Source: an uncultured Allobosea sp.
GTDB taxonomy: Bacteria; Pseudomonadota; Alphaproteobacteria; Rhizobiales; Beijerinckiaceae
DNA: 64,000 nucleotides
Direction of reading: 5' to 3'
NCBI RefSeq assembly: GCF_945957345.1
Contig: NZ_CAMFKW010000003.1
Span: 1-64,000 of the forward strand
Within the stretch, counting starts at the first letter, position 1. Every line of letters begins with the position of its first letter. Below are positions 16,832 through 25,720 of this stretch, one piece after another. Both the position numbers and the translations under genes were made by a program. Under the pieces are notes generated by a model that was not told the origin of the DNA, did no database searches, and worked only from the letters and a program-made list of their open reading frames with translations.

Positions 16832-17545
16832 TCAGTGCACGGCTGGCAGACCGAGGACTTCCCAACGCTCTTGCGGGATCGGCTCGCCGACATGGAAGGC
16901 GAAGGCCGTCACACGTTTCAGATCGGCCGAGACGGTGCAGGCGAAGCGCAGGCCGTACCAGCGCCGCTGGCTGCGGAAAGCCGCGCCCTCCGCCGTCAGC
17001 ACCCGTCCTGAAAGCCTCGTGCCTGACAGTGCATAGGCGGTGACCCGGTCCGGTTCGAAATCGCGCTGCCAGTCATGGATCTGGCCCATCGCCTCCAGGC
17101 CGCAGAGCTGTTCGACGCGCTCCTCCGGCGCGAGCCTGGGCAGCAGCGCAACGGTCTCGCGGCTGCGCGGATCGGCCAGCACCCGTTGCGACAGCATCCG
17201 CGGCGGATGGATCATGCCGTCGGCCTCGGCAGGCGTTGGCGGCGGCCTCGGAGCGGGCGGTTGCGGTGAAGGCGCAGGCTCATTCGATTTCGGAAGCAAC
17301 TCGGGCAGCACCGGCGGCGCAGGAGCGGGAGTGGCAATGGCCGGCGGCGGCTGCGGCCGGGTCAGCGCCTCGAATTCCTCCTGCGTCTGCAGCTCGACCT
17401 CGACGCTCTGCTCGACGATCGGAGCGCTCTCGAAGCTCTGGATCGCGAAGGAGGCCAGCCAGGCCAGCAGCGCAGCGTGCAGGATTGCGGCGACCGGCAA
17501 ACCGGGAGTGGGTCTCGCGAACCGGGCCGGAAGCGCGATCGCCAT
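16832..17545 (-). CDS. DUF930 protein with TonB-like proline-rich linker
   Basis: 237 aa. One N-terminal membrane segment (GLPVAAILHAALLAWLASFAI) and EQSVEVELQT come first. A Pro-rich stretch at about residues 60-110 (PAIATPAPAPPVLPELLP, PSPQPPAPRPPPTPAE) gives it the build of a TonB-type periplasm-spanning protein. The C-terminal ~125 residues are DUF930: LADPRSRETVALLPRLAPEERVEQLCGLEAMGQIHDW to the end. DUF930 is common in Hyphomicrobiales and has no assigned function. Three cysteine-light strands end in VTAFAFHVGEPIP. Single gene. Confidence 0.82.
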   Translation of the reverse strand: MAIALPARFARPTPGLPVAAILHAALLAWLASFAIQSFESAPIVEQSVEVELQTQEEFEALTRPQPPPAIATPAPAPPVLPELLPKSNEPAPSPQPPAPRPPPTPAEADGMIHPPRMLSQRVLADPRSRETVALLPRLAPEERVEQLCGLEAMGQIHDWQRDFEPDRVTAYALSGTRLSGRVLTAEGAAFRSQRRWYGLRFACTVSADLKRVTAFAFHVGEPIPQERWEVLGLPAVH

Positions 17546-17641
17546 GGTTCAGGCCACGGCCCTGTCGCCGGCAGGCGCCGTCGATCGCACTGTCCTCGTC
17601 ATCCGGCGTTGCCCCGCTCCGTCGCCGGGCAAAAGCGACGA

Positions 17642-18853
17642 TCAAGCCGGCATTTTTGTGATCTCGGGCATAGGTTCCGCCGCGGCCTCGTCCAGCCCGA
17701 GCTGGAAACGCTCGAAACGCTGCAATTCCTCCTCGACCGCCGCCTTGAGCGCTGGCGCCTCGCAACCGTCGAGCCAGGTCCATTGCTGTATCAGCAGCTT
17801 GCCGGCGGCCCGGTCCGTCTTGAGGTCGAGCACCGCCACGACGCGCTCGCCGGCCAGCACCGGCAGGCCGAAATAGCCGTAGACGCGCTTCTCCTTTGGC
17901 AAATAGGCCTCGAAGACATGGGCGTAGTCGAGCAGGAGCTTCGCCCGCTTGCGCTGGATCATCAGAGGGTCGAAGGGCGAGAGGATATGGATCAGCGTCT
18001 CATCCGGCGCTGACAACGGCTCCAGCGCTGTCGGTCGAGCCCAATGCTGCGCCTTGCCGGCACCGTCCACGGCCACCGGCACCAGCTCCTTGCGCTTGAC
18101 GCGGGCTGTGATCAGTTCGGCCACCGCCTTCTTCGAGGGCGCGTCGAGATGGCAGATGGAATCGAGGCTGACCAATCCCTGCGCCGTCAGTGCCCGGTCG
18201 AGCAGATAGGCTGTAATCTGCCGATCGCTCGCAGGCGTCGGCTTCTTCTCCCACTGGAAGTGCCGGTCGAACAGCTCATAAGTCTTGACCATGCCGGAGC
18301 GCGCCGCGATCGCCAGCTCGCCATCGTAGAAGGCGCGCTCCAGCAGGCCCTTGGACGGCTTCTTGCTGGCCCAGAGATGCGCCTTCTCGATCAGCTCTTC
18401 CTCGATATCGCGGATCGTCAGCGCGCCGTCCTTGCGGATGCGGCGTATGAGCTTGCGCGTCTCCTCGCGCGCGCCTACCGCCGGCCAGCGCTTCGGATCC
18501 TCGCGATGCGCTTTCATCGCCGGCAGGAAATAGCGGATGTCGCGGGTTGGGACATAGGCCAGCGCATGCGTCCAGTATTCGAAGACGCTCTTCCCGACCG
18601 ATTGCAGATGGGCGAGATCGGCCCGGCGATAGGCGGGGATGCGGGCATAGAGTATGTGGTGGTGGCAGCGCTCGATCACGTTGATCGTGTCGATCTGCAC
18701 ATAGCCGAGATGCTCGACAGCGGCGCGCGCGGCTTCCGGCCCCGCGCCGAAAGGATCGCGCCGGTCGAGCCGCTGGGCCTGCAGCCAGAGCCGGCGGGCC
18801 TGTTCGACGGAAAGGGAGATCGGTTTGCGTGGGCGTGGAGGCATGAGGCGCAA
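17642..18853 (-). CDS. YcaQ/AlkZ-type winged-helix DNA glycosylase
   Basis: 403 aa (400 if the ATG at 18844 is used). Family HTH_42: tandem winged-helix domains. The signature VQIDTINVIERCHHHILYARI carries Q53-x-D55, the QxD motif needed for base excision in AlkZ/YcaQ (AlkX) enzymes. A late conserved block reads LSPFDPLMIQRKRAKLLLDYAHVFEAYLPKEKRVYGYFGLPVLAGERVVAVLDLK. Characterised relatives unhook DNA interstrand crosslinks or remove alkylated bases. No genotoxin cluster is adjacent, so the housekeeping YcaQ branch is more likely than a self-resistance AlkZ. Transcribed alone. Confidence 0.86.
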   Translation of the reverse strand: MRLMPPRPRKPISLSVEQARRLWLQAQRLDRRDPFGAGPEAARAAVEHLGYVQIDTINVIERCHHHILYARIPAYRRADLAHLQSVGKSVFEYWTHALAYVPTRDIRYFLPAMKAHREDPKRWPAVGAREETRKLIRRIRKDGALTIRDIEEELIEKAHLWASKKPSKGLLERAFYDGELAIAARSGMVKTYELFDRHFQWEKKPTPASDRQITAYLLDRALTAQGLVSLDSICHLDAPSKKAVAELITARVKRKELVPVAVDGAGKAQHWARPTALEPLSAPDETLIHILSPFDPLMIQRKRAKLLLDYAHVFEAYLPKEKRVYGYFGLPVLAGERVVAVLDLKTDRAAGKLLIQQWTWLDGCEAPALKAAVEEELQRFERFQLGLDEAAAEPMPEITKMPA

Positions 18854-18947
18854 GCTAGCGGGGCTTCATGCTAGCGGTAAGAGGCTGGAGGAACGGCCGC
18901 TGACAGGATCTGACGGGAGCCGCTTGCCTCCGCATCCGTTCAATCGT

Positions 18948-20447
18948 TCAGAACTCGCCGCTTACCCCCAGGCGTGCACCGCCGAAATTGTTGCCCGTCA
19001 GGCTGACGCCGGCATTGATCGCAACGGGGATAGCGACGTCAAGCCGATGCGCCACAGCGAAACCAGCCGCCCATTCGCCCTTGTACGTCGCAGTATTGCC
19101 GCTCCAGCTCGTCTTGCCGGGGCGTGACGGCATTGCCGCCGCGGTCATCGCCATTGCCGCCGCGACGCCCTGCCGGGCCTCGCGCCGCCCTTCCCGCGCA
19201 TAGGCGGCGACCCCGTTGATGCGCTGATCGAGACCGGCGAGATCGACAGGGATGGCCGCGAGGTTGCCGGCCGCATCCGTCGTCACGACCTGCGTCGGCC
19301 CGGATTGCGCCGCGCGGCTCGCGGCCGTGCTCAGGCCGGGCAGCGTATAAGTGCTGGTCGCCGTGCCGATAGCCACCTGCCGGGCGCGCGTCGCGACCGC
19401 GCCGGCACCGATCGCAACGCTCTCCTCGCCGCTCGCCTGTGCCCGTGTGCCGATGGCCGTCGCGCGCAGACCGTCTGCCCGTGCGCCATAGCCGGCCGCC
19501 ATCGCATCGCTGCCGGCAGCGGAGGCCAACGCGTAACCGCTCGTATTATTTCCCGCGATCACGCCGTTCTGCTGGTCGAGCGCGGTCAGCGCCGCACCGA
19601 CGGTGGTGTAGATACCCCCTCGCAAGGCATAGTTGGGTCCAGTGAAGGTGCCGTTCGCATCGAAACTCGCCCCGCCCCCGAGCGCCGAAGCCGTATTATT
19701 CGCGACGGAACGCAGCTGGCGCAGGTTGACCGCGTCCGTATCCTGCGTGCCTCCGGCGACATTGGTGATCTGCCGCTCGTTTCCGGCCGAGCCGATCGAG
19801 AGTGCGCCTTGCGTCGAAGCCACGGCGACCCCGCTGAAAGCCTCAGCTCCACCGGCCAGACCGGTTCGCAGCGCAATCGATCCGGCGCCGAGCGCAATGC
19901 CTCCCTCCGCCGAAACCGAACTGTCGCGCCCCATCGCGACGCCATCGGCAGCAGTTACCGAACTGCGCAGGCCGATCGCGACCGCGCCCGTCGCTGCGCC
20001 CGATGTCGCGGCCCCGTTTCCGAAGGCGATAGCGTTAGGGTCCGCCGCGCTGGCCTTGGGGCTTGCCGTGCCGCCAAGTCCGCTGATCTCACCACCACCG
20101 ATGGCGATCCCCCCGGGCGAAGCGACCGTGACGCTGTCCGCTTTGATTTTGCAGTTTCCCGGCGCGGTCACGAGGTTGCCGTTCTGATCGCGCACTGTCA
20201 GGCCGATATTTCGGCCGCTGAGAACATCACGTAGGTTGACATTTACATCTCCTACGATCCCGTTCAAAATCGGATCCAGAAGCCCGGACAGGAGGCCCGA
20301 GGCCGCGCCGGAGACCGGCTGGAGAACCGGAATATCGACACTCAATCCGGTGCAAAGATCAACAAGTCCAGCAGCTTGAGCGCTTGCCGCTCGCGGCGCC
20401 AACAAACCGGCAGCAAGTAAGAAGTACGGAAGCGGACGGCGTAGCAT
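18948..20447 (-). CDS. Trimeric autotransporter adhesin (YadA-like)
   Basis: 499 aa. Signal peptide MLRRPLPYFLLAAGLLAPRAASA|Q. The passenger has YadA-head degenerate repeats (AIAFGNGAATSG, AVAIGLRSSVTAADG, VAMGRDSSVSAEGG, IALGAGS; a second block near ATAIGTRAQASGEESVAIG). A stalk-neck motif reads RQITNVAGGTQDTDAVNLRQL. The C-terminal anchor (~residues 420-499: LDQRINGVAAYAREGRREARQGVAAAMAM to NAGVSLTGNNFGGARLGVSGEF) would form one third of the outer-membrane barrel. Such proteins mediate surface attachment or aggregation. One N-terminal Cys pair (DLCTGLS, GNCKIK) lies before the repeats. The start at 20447 follows GGAGGG. Confidence 0.88.
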   Translation of the reverse strand: MLRRPLPYFLLAAGLLAPRAASAQAAGLVDLCTGLSVDIPVLQPVSGAASGLLSGLLDPILNGIVGDVNVNLRDVLSGRNIGLTVRDQNGNLVTAPGNCKIKADSVTVASPGGIAIGGGEISGLGGTASPKASAADPNAIAFGNGAATSGAATGAVAIGLRSSVTAADGVAMGRDSSVSAEGGIALGAGSIALRTGLAGGAEAFSGVAVASTQGALSIGSAGNERQITNVAGGTQDTDAVNLRQLRSVANNTASALGGGASFDANGTFTGPNYALRGGIYTTVGAALTALDQQNGVIAGNNTSGYALASAAGSDAMAAGYGARADGLRATAIGTRAQASGEESVAIGAGAVATRARQVAIGTATSTYTLPGLSTAASRAAQSGPTQVVTTDAAGNLAAIPVDLAGLDQRINGVAAYAREGRREARQGVAAAMAMTAAAMPSRPGKTSWSGNTATYKGEWAAGFAVAHRLDVAIPVAINAGVSLTGNNFGGARLGVSGEF

Positions 20448-20520
20448 GTGCAGCCCTCCAGAGCGCCCCACTGCGGGGTCATCCGAGACACTGCAACGAT
20501 AGGTTGTTGTGATTGAGATT

Positions 20521-20549
20521 TTATTAACGCTACAACCAATCCTTGACAA
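20521..20549 (-). promoter_or_regulatory. Candidate promoter of the trimeric autotransporter gene
   Basis: On the minus strand TTGTCA (20544-20549) and TAATAA (20521-20526) are spaced by 17 bases. The surrounding DNA is noticeably AT-richer than the region average. This would give a leader of about 65 bases before the start at 20447. Confidence 0.5.
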
Positions 20550-20610
20550 ACACCATTAAGCTCCACCGATCCGAGCATATTTCTCTGGAGGGAGAGCGCT
20601 CCATCGACGC

Positions 20611-21135
20611 TTAGGGCGCGACGATCAGCGCCCAGTAGACTTGGTATTTCGAGCCCGGCGCATAGGCCGTGGCGATGCCCATCCGCTTGGCCTTCGCATC
20701 TTTCATGACGCGATCGTGCTGGGGCGAATCCCGCCAGCCGGAGAAGGCCTCGGCCAGACGGCGGTAGCCGGCGGAAAGATTGGCTTCGGCACCCGGCTGC
20801 CCTTCCCGGGCGAGACGCGCCTTGACCGCATCGGCCTGCGCCGGCTTGTCCGAGCCGGCCATGGCGGTGGCTTCGCGTTGAGCGGCTTCGACCAGCGCCG
20901 GATCGAGCACGAGCGGGCCGAGCCCGGCATTGAGCCGGTAGGCCGAGATCATCGCCCGCGCCTGCTCCGTGTCGACCTGCGCCGAAGCCGAGCCGAGATC
21001 GCGATAGAAGGCAGGCTGGGCCTGCCGTTGCGGCTCGGTGCAACCGGCGACACCAAGGAGCGCGAGAGCGCCGGCAAGCGCGGCCGGGCAGGTCATCGCG
21101 CGCGAAGCTGCGGCGCGGCGCAGAAAGCTGGGCAT
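20611..21135 (-). CDS. CAP-domain (SCP/PR1-like) lipoprotein
   Basis: 174 aa. Signal with lipobox LLGVAGC, then a CAP domain: ARAMISAYRLNAGLGPLVLDPALVEAAQREATAMAGSDK, ANLSAGYRRLAEAFSGWRDSPQHDRVMKDAKAKRMGIATAYAPGSKYQVYWALIVAP. The WRDSPQH block is the bacterial form of the CAP3 signature, and QHDRVM keeps its histidine. Bacterial CAP proteins are secreted and mostly of unknown role. I use ATG 21135, with AAGGA 8 bases upstream, so the gene begins 4 bases after the channel gene ends and is probably co-transcribed with it; an ATG 7 codons upstream would overlap that gene. Confidence 0.82.
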   Translation of the reverse strand: MPSFLRRAAASRAMTCPAALAGALALLGVAGCTEPQRQAQPAFYRDLGSASAQVDTEQARAMISAYRLNAGLGPLVLDPALVEAAQREATAMAGSDKPAQADAVKARLAREGQPGAEANLSAGYRRLAEAFSGWRDSPQHDRVMKDAKAKRMGIATAYAPGSKYQVYWALIVAP

Positions 21136-21139
21136 CCGA

Positions 21140-23761
21140 TCATTCCTTGCTGTCATCCTTGGTGGGCTCGGGAGCCGGGGCGGGAGCGGGCTTCGCCGCC
21201 CCGGTCTCTTCCTCCTCGGGCTCCTCCGCCACGAGCGGCTTGTGCGCGCGGCGCGCGGGAGATGCTGCCGCAGGCTTCGGTACTTCCCGCTTCACGCGGC
21301 TGCCCGCGCCGTCGCGGCGCCCGACCGCCTCGGCGATGCTGCCGAGCGAATGCTCCACGCCCTCGAGCCCGCGCACCATCAGCTCCGGCACGGCGGCTGC
21401 CGGTTCCATCTCGGCGAGGCGCTTGTAGATCGCGAAATTCAGGTCGCTGTTGACGCGACCGGTGATCTCGACGTCGCCAACGACGCAGATCAGCTCGAAA
21501 TCCATCGTCGTGGTGCCGAGCTTCTTGAACATTACCGCCGGCGGTGGCTTCTGCAGGACGTCGCCATGGTTCGAGGCGACCTCCGAGAGCATCGTCCGCA
21601 CCTGGCCGGCATCGAGCGTGCGCGGCACGGTCAGTGCTATCAGCACGCGCCCCGTCCGGTCGTTGCGGACACGGTTGCGCACCACGCCGGAGATCAGGTT
21701 CGAATTCGGGACGATCACCGTCGCCCGGTCGAAGGTCGCGATCTCCGTCGAGCGGACATTGATGCGCTTGACGATGCCTTCGATGTCGCCGACCAGCACC
21801 TGGTCGCCGACGCGGATCGGCCGCTCCCAGAGCAGGATCAGGCCCGACACGAAATTCGACACCACCGATTGCAGGCCGAAACCGATACCGACCGAGAGCG
21901 CCGAGGCGACCAGCGTCAGGCGCTCCAGGCTCAAACCCACGGCCGTGACCGTGATCGCCGCCGCCGCGATATAGCCGATATAGCCGGCCGCGGTGGTGAT
22001 CGAGTTGCGCAGGCCGGGGTCGAGCGCGGTCGTCGGCAGGAACTGATGCTCGAGCCAGCGCTGCATCGCCCGCGTCGCGCCGATGCCCATCGCAAAGACG
22101 GCCGCGCCGACGACGATGGTCGAGAGCGAGACCGTGACGCCGCCGACCTGGAAGCCGAAGAAGGCGGCGCGCAGCGAAACCAGGAAATCGTTCGATTCCA
22201 GGCCCCAGGGCGCCAGAACCAACAGCAATGTCACGGCGATCAGCAGCAGCTTCAGCACGCCGACGGCGATGACCGAGATCTTCTCCAGCGTTGCGGTCCG
22301 CAGGCCCATGCCGGCCTTCAGCGTGAGCGCAAAGCGCCCTTTGCCGCTGAGCAGCACCGGGACGCCCAGGTCGATGAACTGGAAGGCCAGCAGGAACAGG
22401 CAGGCGACGATGCCGATCCAGAGCGTCTGCTCGGCCAGGAAGGCGGCGAAGATGACATAGCCGCTGAGCGCCGAGGCGATAATGGCGAAGCCGATGATCC
22501 AGCCGAGGATGCGCACCGGCCCCAGGCTCGCGCCGTCTACCGGGACATAGGGGCCGAGACAGGCCTCCTGCTCGACCTCGTCATCGTCCCGGATCTGATA
22601 AAGCCCGGCGATCAGAGCGAGCGCGAACAGGATGGCGAAGAACGCCTTGACGATGATGGAGATGGCAAGGCCGGCGGCGATGGCCTGCAGCCAGGCCTCG
22701 AAGACCTTGCCGACGGACATGACGGCCGCGAGCGAGCTCGCGATCCAGACGACGCTGCGCGACGTCGTATCCATCACCTTGACGAGGCGCCGCTGCGGGC
22801 TCGACGGCGCGAACAGCGCATCGGCCAGCGCCTGCACGAAGGCGAAGAACGCGAGGCCCACGATGACCGCCCAGATCACCGGCTGAATGCGTGGCGGCAG
22901 CAGACCGGTCGTGTTCAGGGCCTTGTAGAGCAGCCAGCTCGCCAGCGCCGGGGGCGCGGCGCCGGCGACGATATGGGCAAGCGCGATATAGAGGCAGTGC
23001 AGGTTCCCGGTATCCTGCGTGTTGCTGAAGCGCGCCTTGAAGCGGGGCAGATAGCGCGCCCGCGCCCAGTAGAGCAGGATCGCGCCCATCAGGGCGAGCG
23101 CGACGATCGAGCCCCGCGTCCCCGAAAAGGCCTCGCTCACCCCCTCGAGCCAGCCGCCGAAGATGTAGCCGGAGGCACGCAGATCTTCCGGCGCCGTCGC
23201 GAGCGCATTCGTCCAGACTTCCGGATTCGCCACGGACGGACCGGCGGCAAACAATTCCTTGGCGAAGATCTCGCGGCGCTTGTCGCCGATGCTGCTCTGC
23301 AATTGCTCGGCCTGGAGCAGCGACGCCTTGGCGAGCTTCAGCGTCTCGTCGGCATCGGCGAAAGCCTTGGCCCGTGCCTCGCGGTCACGGACGATCTCGG
23401 CGCTTTCGGCCGGCGCGCTGGCTTCCGGCTTGGGGCCGAGCTGGTCGAGCCGGAGCTTCGCCTGGTCGACCTTAGGCGCCTGCTCGTCGATGATCAGGCG
23501 CAACTGGTCGAGCGAGGGCTGGAGGCGCAGGCGCTGCCGCTGCAATTCGGCGTCGCCGGGATTGGGCGAGGCTAGCGTCGTCTCGATCTGGGCGAGATCG
23601 GCGCGGACGCTGTCCAGCCGGGCACGAAGGCTGCCCGGCTCGGGCGCCGTCTGGGCAAACGACGAGCCAACCGTGATCAGCGCCATCACGGCGAGGATCA
23701 GGCAGGCTGCCAGGAAACCCCGCAGGCTCCGGAAAGACGATTGCGCCCTGCGCGCTGTCAT
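21140..23761 (-). CDS. MscK-like mechanosensitive channel, DUF3772 plus MscS domains
   Basis: 873 aa from ATG 23761. Signal peptide (FRSLRGFLAACLILAVMALITVGSSFAQ), then a periplasmic helical/coiled-coil region (LRARLDSVRADLAQIETTLAS.., DUF3772-type). About ten membrane helices follow, then the MscS core: LERLTLVASALSVGIGFGLQSVVSNFVSGLILLW with the pore helix, RPIRVGDQVLVGDIEGIVKRINVRSTEIATFDRATVIVPNSNLIS of the beta domain, and a cytoplasmic alpha/beta cap. The tail (~90 residues) is Ala/Pro and acidic-rich (EEPEEEETGAAKP). Family role: releases osmolytes on hypo-osmotic shock. It is followed within 4 bases by the CAP lipoprotein gene. A start 33 codons upstream is possible but would bury the signal peptide. 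Confidence 0.88.
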   Translation of the reverse strand: MTARRAQSSFRSLRGFLAACLILAVMALITVGSSFAQTAPEPGSLRARLDSVRADLAQIETTLASPNPGDAELQRQRLRLQPSLDQLRLIIDEQAPKVDQAKLRLDQLGPKPEASAPAESAEIVRDREARAKAFADADETLKLAKASLLQAEQLQSSIGDKRREIFAKELFAAGPSVANPEVWTNALATAPEDLRASGYIFGGWLEGVSEAFSGTRGSIVALALMGAILLYWARARYLPRFKARFSNTQDTGNLHCLYIALAHIVAGAAPPALASWLLYKALNTTGLLPPRIQPVIWAVIVGLAFFAFVQALADALFAPSSPQRRLVKVMDTTSRSVVWIASSLAAVMSVGKVFEAWLQAIAAGLAISIIVKAFFAILFALALIAGLYQIRDDDEVEQEACLGPYVPVDGASLGPVRILGWIIGFAIIASALSGYVIFAAFLAEQTLWIGIVACLFLLAFQFIDLGVPVLLSGKGRFALTLKAGMGLRTATLEKISVIAVGVLKLLLIAVTLLLVLAPWGLESNDFLVSLRAAFFGFQVGGVTVSLSTIVVGAAVFAMGIGATRAMQRWLEHQFLPTTALDPGLRNSITTAAGYIGYIAAAAITVTAVGLSLERLTLVASALSVGIGFGLQSVVSNFVSGLILLWERPIRVGDQVLVGDIEGIVKRINVRSTEIATFDRATVIVPNSNLISGVVRNRVRNDRTGRVLIALTVPRTLDAGQVRTMLSEVASNHGDVLQKPPPAVMFKKLGTTTMDFELICVVGDVEITGRVNSDLNFAIYKRLAEMEPAAAVPELMVRGLEGVEHSLGSIAEAVGRRDGAGSRVKREVPKPAAASPARRAHKPLVAEEPEEEETGAAKPAPAPAPEPTKDDSKE

Positions 23762-23964
23762 GGGGATGCGGCCCTGTCCGTCCAGATGATTCGGCTCCGG
23801 CTCGACCCTCGGCACAGCCGTGCCTACAAGGCAAGATGAAGTGCGGATTTCAACCGGCACGGAAGGCTCCCGGGCTTGCAGATGGATCGGGGCGGGGAGG
23901 CAGGCCCCGCCGCCTCTTCACCGCAAAACACGACCTGAAGATGGCGAGCGCATCGCTCCGGGCC

Positions 23965-25059
23965 TCAGCCTCGCTCCTTGCCCTTCGCCTGGGCGCGATT
24001 GCGATAGCTCGCGTTGCCGAGGCCAGTGCCGATCGTCAGCACGGCCCAGTTCTCGACATCCTGCATGGCCGGCATTTCGCTCAAACCCTGGATCACGGCG
24101 TCATTGTGCATCACGACCTCGGTCTGGTGTTCGCCGATCTCCGGCACGAGGTCGCGGATGCTGTCGACAAGGTTGAAGCGGCTGCTTTCCCAGTTACCCG
24201 GCAGGTTCTGCGCGCCACGATCGATCGCCCCGTCGGGCTGGATCAGGCCGGGACAGCCGACACCGATGAAGGGCGCGACCCGCAAGCCCTCCTTCTCGGC
24301 GTTGCCGATCTGCTCGCGCAGCATCCGGCCTAGCCGCTCGATCGCCTCGTCGCGGCTCGGTTCCTCATCGGCATGGCGCCAGAGCTCCGATTTCCAGACC
24401 CGCGCCTTGCTGAGGTCCGGCGCCTTGTTCTGCCGGAGTTCGACGATGCCGGCGCGGATGTTCGAGCCGCCGATATCGACGGCGACGAGGCTGTCATAGG
24501 CCTCGAAGATCCATTTCGGCGCGAGATGGGCGCTGCCGACCAAACCCGCCTCGTCGGGATGATGGCTGATCGGCACGAGATCAAGGTCGCGCCCATCGGT
24601 TCGCAGGATGATGGCGGCACGCGCGATCGCAAGCTCGCCCACCCGGCTCTCACGAAAGCCGCCGCCCACGACGATCCGCTCGATCTCGGCCCAGCTCTTG
24701 AGCCGAGTGAAACGGCGGATGACGAAGGCGAGCGACTGCGCGAAGCCTTCGACGGCGCTGAGCACCAGCGCGGCCTCGGCCGCGTCGCCCTCCTTCAGCA
24801 GAGCATCGAGCTCCTTCTTGCTGATCTCGGCGGTCTTGCCCTTCAGCGGGTCGTCGCCATTGCGCTTGAGATGGCTGCGCAGCGCGTCGAGATGCTCGAT
24901 AAAGGCGCCGCGGCTCGCCTTGTCGCCGACGAAGCCGTCATCGTCGCGGACCTCCAGATTGTAGCTGGTAACTGTGACGGAAGGCAGCTCGGCGGCGCCA
25001 TGCGGCCCGGTCGCGGCCTTGCCGGAATTGCGCGAGGTCTCGGCGGTTGCCGTGGCCAT
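23965..25059 (-). CDS. ROK-fold protein with circularly permuted domain order
   Basis: 364 aa. The ROK sugar-kinase blocks are present but out of order. Residues ~90-185 carry what is normally the C-terminal half: GDAAEAALV, EGFAQSLAFVIRRF (104-117), IERIVVGGGFRES (126-138), DEAGLVGSAHLAP (169-181). The normal N-terminal half comes after it: VAVDIGGSNIRAGIV (192-206, phosphate-1 loop), FIGVGCPGLIQPDG (264-277), VVMHNDAVIQGLSE (315-328, with the would-be catalytic Asp320) and VLTIGTGLGNA (340-350), right before the C-terminus. The zinc/sugar segment (GEFGH, CxCGxxGC) is missing. It may be an active glucokinase-like enzyme or a regulatory relative. It is transcribed alone, divergent from the DUF2938 gene. 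Confidence 0.85.
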   Translation of the reverse strand: MATATAETSRNSGKAATGPHGAAELPSVTVTSYNLEVRDDDGFVGDKASRGAFIEHLDALRSHLKRNGDDPLKGKTAEISKKELDALLKEGDAAEAALVLSAVEGFAQSLAFVIRRFTRLKSWAEIERIVVGGGFRESRVGELAIARAAIILRTDGRDLDLVPISHHPDEAGLVGSAHLAPKWIFEAYDSLVAVDIGGSNIRAGIVELRQNKAPDLSKARVWKSELWRHADEEPSRDEAIERLGRMLREQIGNAEKEGLRVAPFIGVGCPGLIQPDGAIDRGAQNLPGNWESSRFNLVDSIRDLVPEIGEHQTEVVMHNDAVIQGLSEMPAMQDVENWAVLTIGTGLGNASYRNRAQAKGKERG

Positions 25060-25237
25060 CTGGTCCCTCTCGGTCGATGCGGATCAGCGGAGGCAACCCG
25101 CCGGAGCCTGCTGTGGTTCCCCGGCCAAGGCGATGCGCCGCATGCAGCGCGACCGGCTCACCACGGCGGTTGACCGGTGCCGCGATCACCGCTCCAACAG
25201 ACATCGCGTCATATCGATGCGGCCTGGGGAACGAAAC

Positions 25238-25714
25238 GTGTCGGATCTGATCTTGCGGATGATCGTTATCGGTATCGGCGCAACCGCGCTCACCGATATC
25301 TGGGCTCAGTTCCTGCGCCTTTTCGGCTTCCCCAAGCCCAACTGGGCTATGCCGGGCCGCTGGTTCGCCCATCTGCCGCGCGGCCGCATTTGGCATGACG
25401 ACATCGCCAAATCCGAGCCCGTCGCCGGCGAGCTCGCGATCGGATGGATCTGCCATTATCTCGTCGGCATCGCCTTCGCCGCGATCGTGCTGGCGATTGC
25501 CGGGGCCGGCTGGGCCCGCAATCCGACCTTCCTGCCTGCGCTGATCGTCGGCTGGGCGACGATTGGCTGCGGCTGGTTCATCCTGCAGCCCGGCATGGGC
25601 ATGGGCGTCGCCGCCGCCAAAAAGCTGAACGCGAACCAGATCCGGTTGCTGAACTTTGTCAGCCACACCCTCTTCGCCATCGGCCTTTACGGCACGGCCC
25701 TGCTGACGCGCTGA
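25238..25714 (+). CDS. DUF2938 integral membrane protein
   Basis: 158 aa with four hydrophobic segments: LILRMIVIGIGATALTDIW, WICHYLVGIAFAAIVLAIAG, PTFLPALIVGWATIGCGWFILQPGMGMG and LLNFVSHTLFAIGLYGTALL. Conserved polar spots match the DUF2938 family (WAMPGRWFAHLPRGRIWHDDIA, GMGVAAAKKLNANQIRLLNFVSH). Function unknown. I chose the GTG at 25238 because GGGGA sits 6 bases upstream; an ATG at 25217 is the alternative. It converges on the acetyltransferase gene with 6 bases between stop codons. Confidence 0.8.
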   Translation: MSDLILRMIVIGIGATALTDIWAQFLRLFGFPKPNWAMPGRWFAHLPRGRIWHDDIAKSEPVAGELAIGWICHYLVGIAFAAIVLAIAGAGWARNPTFLPALIVGWATIGCGWFILQPGMGMGVAAAKKLNANQIRLLNFVSHTLFAIGLYGTALLTR

Positions 25715-25720
25715 AGCGCG

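Noticed and set aside
19000..20300. Possible DNA tandem repeat array in the autotransporter gene
   Set aside because: Repeats are visible as degenerate protein motifs (AIAxG) only; the DNA copies are too diverged and uneven to be a repeat array or CRISPR.
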